NCBI RefSeq assembly: GCF_026626885.1
Contig: NZ_JAPNOA010000039.1
Span: forward strand, 124,001 to 188,000
From: Parathalassolituus penaei
Lineage (GTDB): Bacteria; Pseudomonadota; Gammaproteobacteria; Pseudomonadales; Oceanobacteraceae
Direction of reading: 5' to 3'
DNA: 64,000 nucleotides
Of the stretch, positions 62,583 to 64,000 are shown piece by piece (the stretch's first letter is position 1; every line of letters begins with the position of its first letter). Below the pieces are notes generated by a model, which was given only the letters and a program-made list of their open reading frames with translations, was not told where the DNA came from and did not search any database. The translations under genes were made by a program, and so were the position numbers.

Positions 62583-62648
62583 AGGCGACATCCAGAAAAA
62601 CGTTTGGAGAACGGCCCGCAAGAATCGGGCCGACTTTAATGAAATTAA

Positions 62649-63599
62649 TCAGAGTTTCAGATAGTTACGTACGGCAGGCAGGGCTGCTTCACCCTTCAGG
62701 GTGGTTACGCCACTGAGCCAGCTGTCGAGTACCTGTGGATTGGCTTTTAACCATTCAGCCGCTGCCGCTTCCGGTTGTTTGCCACCATCGAGAATCTTGC
62801 CCATCACCTCGTTTTCCATTTGCAGGGAAAAGTCGAGGTTGGTCAGCAGCTTGCCGACGTTGCCGCATTCCGTGGTGTAACCCTTGCGGACGTTGGTATA
62901 CACATCAGCACCACCGTAGTTCGGGCCGAAGAAGTCATCACCACCGTCGAGGTAGGCCATTTCGAAGTTGGCGTTCATCGGGTGTGGAGCCCAGCCAAGG
63001 AACACGATCCACTTGTCACGTTTCACCGCGCGCGATACCTGGGAGAGCATGCCGGCCTCACTGGACTCCACCATCTGGAATCCCTTCAGGCCGAAAGCAT
63101 CCTGATCAATCATGCTCTGGATCAGACGGTTACCATCGTTACCCGGCTCAATGCCGTAGATCTTGTTTTCAAACTTGTCGGCGTTTTTGACGATATCCGC
63201 GAACGACTTGACCCCCGCGTCGTACACGTATTTCGGCACCGCCAGGGTGTATTTGGCACCGGTGAGGTTGGCCTTCAGGCTTTCGACGGAGCCATCTTTC
63301 AGGTACGGATCGATGTCAGCCTGCATGGTTGGCATCCAGTTCCCCAGGAACACGTCGATATCCTTGTTGGCCATCGACTTGTAGGTCACTGGCACCGACA
63401 GCATCTGGGTCACCGGGGTGTAGCCCATGCCTTTCAGAACCACGGAAGTAACCGCAGTGGTAGCGGTGATGTCGGTCCAGCCCACATCAGAAAAGCGCAC
63501 AGTATCGCACTGGGCAGCAACAGCTGCACCGGAATGAAGCACAGTGGCCATAACCAGACCGGTGAGCAGCGAAGTGGTTCGTTGGTTAACACGTGTCAT
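62649..63599 (-). CDS. choX: Choline-binding periplasmic protein ChoX
   Basis: A 316-residue ChoX-type binding protein with signal peptide (cleavage near AAVAAQ). The choline-cage aromatics of the family are suggested by VGWTDITATTAV, FLGNWMPTMQ, YGIEPGNDGNRL and WIVFLGWAPHPMNANFEM. First of choXWV and downstream of betA, so choline is imported and oxidised to betaine. GAGGACTC precedes ATG. Confidence 0.94.
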   Translation of the reverse strand: MTRVNQRTTSLLTGLVMATVLHSGAAVAAQCDTVRFSDVGWTDITATTAVTSVVLKGMGYTPVTQMLSVPVTYKSMANKDIDVFLGNWMPTMQADIDPYLKDGSVESLKANLTGAKYTLAVPKYVYDAGVKSFADIVKNADKFENKIYGIEPGNDGNRLIQSMIDQDAFGLKGFQMVESSEAGMLSQVSRAVKRDKWIVFLGWAPHPMNANFEMAYLDGGDDFFGPNYGGADVYTNVRKGYTTECGNVGKLLTNLDFSLQMENEVMGKILDGGKQPEAAAAEWLKANPQVLDSWLSGVTTLKGEAALPAVRNYLKL

Positions 63600-63695
63600 G
63601 CTGAGTCCTCAAATCGGGTTTAAAGGGTTCACACTACAGTCACGCTGAACCGACCCGGGCGTCTGACGCCCCTGGACGACTCAGCGTGGAGGGGG

Positions 63696-64000
63696 TCAGT
63701 TTCGCTTCAGCGGTCGTTTGGCAGTGCCCTGACGCTGACGTTTCTGCCACTGCGGATCAATCCACACCGGCACACCGGCGGCTTCCAGCAGAGGCTTGCC
63801 AAGAATCATGTCGGCTGCCCGTTCTGCCACCATGATGGATGGGGCGTTGAGGTTGCCGTTGGTAATGGTCGGGAAAATCGACGAGTCCACGACCCGCAGG
63901 GCGTTGACGCCGCGCACCCGGCACTGGCTGTCGAGTACGGCCAGCGGGTCGTTGTCAGCGCCCATCTTGCAGGAGCAGGACGGGTGATAGGCGCTTTCAA
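63696..64000 (-). CDS. betA: Choline dehydrogenase, C-terminal part
   Basis: About 100 C-terminal residues of a GMC choline dehydrogenase, reading [13 protein letters not shown] at the window edge with the catalytic His region, then [20 protein letters not shown] with the second catalytic Asn. It continues beyond the window. Gene order betA-choX-choW-choV identifies the osmoprotectant choline-to-betaine pathway. It differs clearly from the GMC gene at 16.1 kb. Confidence 0.93.
   Translation of the reverse strand, partial: ESAYHPSCSCKMGADNDPLAVLDSQCRVRGVNALRVVDSSIFPTITNGNLNAPSIMVAERAADMILGKPLLEAAGVPVWIDPQWQKRQRQGTAKRPLKRN

Overview
The window is 64 kb of a GC-rich gammaproteobacterial chromosome. 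Housekeeping genes such as rnr-rlmB, hslVU, slyD, priA, rpmE, pgpA, ribA and dxs, a sigma32-type promoter before hslV, an OprD-type porin, lipoproteins and Pseudomonas-like REP hairpins point to an Oceanospirillales/Pseudomonadales-type organism. I do not assign a genus. No tRNA, rRNA, insertion sequence, prophage or CRISPR array was seen.

Layout. 1-15.4 kb: core genes (rlmB, rnr, a DUF971 protein, a Cache chemoreceptor, hslVU, slyD, an LPP20 lipoprotein with a transglutaminase-like protein, gloC, menA, rpmE, priA). 15.5-30.3 kb: accessory catabolic genes. These are a GMC alcohol oxidase/dehydrogenase, a FeaB-like aldehyde dehydrogenase, a FeaR-like AraC regulator, an MFS transporter, a LysR regulator with an M20 amidohydrolase and an aromatic-type aminotransferase, a TauE exporter, an FMN 2-hydroxyacid dehydrogenase, an exported alpha/beta hydrolase and an OprD porin. 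30.7-46.4 kb: a complete indole-3-acetic acid (IAA, auxin) degradation locus. The minus-strand operon has the order iacH-A-B-I-C-D-E-F-G. Divergent from it is a branched-chain-type ABC importer with a fused permease-ATPase, followed by a ketopantoate-reductase-like enzyme, a class II aldolase and a MarR regulator (iacR). 46.9-59.5 kb: a PilJ-domain membrane protein, a CheW protein with an inserted CZB domain, pgpA, a YugP-like peptidase, ribA, a two-component pair with a degenerate HD-GYP output, dxs, a ygiW-qseBC-like trio, and an M48 peptidase fused to a pilin-like domain. 60.5-64 kb: choline uptake choXWV and the 3' part of betA.

How the genes fit together. The iac operon should convert IAA to catechol. 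No catechol-cleavage genes lie in the window. The ABC importer is the best candidate for IAA or indole-compound uptake. The neighbouring alcohol, aldehyde, hydroxyacid, amino-acid and amide-acting enzymes could feed arylacetates, including IAA, into it; that last step is inference.

The least expected structure is a family of composite intergenic repeats at 5.3-6.1, 46.4-46.9 and 59.5-60.4 kb. Each has a core of about 260 bp (five copies) with several hairpins, one of which shows compensatory base changes between copies. The cores are flanked by arrays of a 7-bp unit (GTCGGGC and variants) and a conserved right-hand module. All three loci sit between convergent genes. A fourth, core-less heptamer patch lies inside the iac operon between iacE and iacF.
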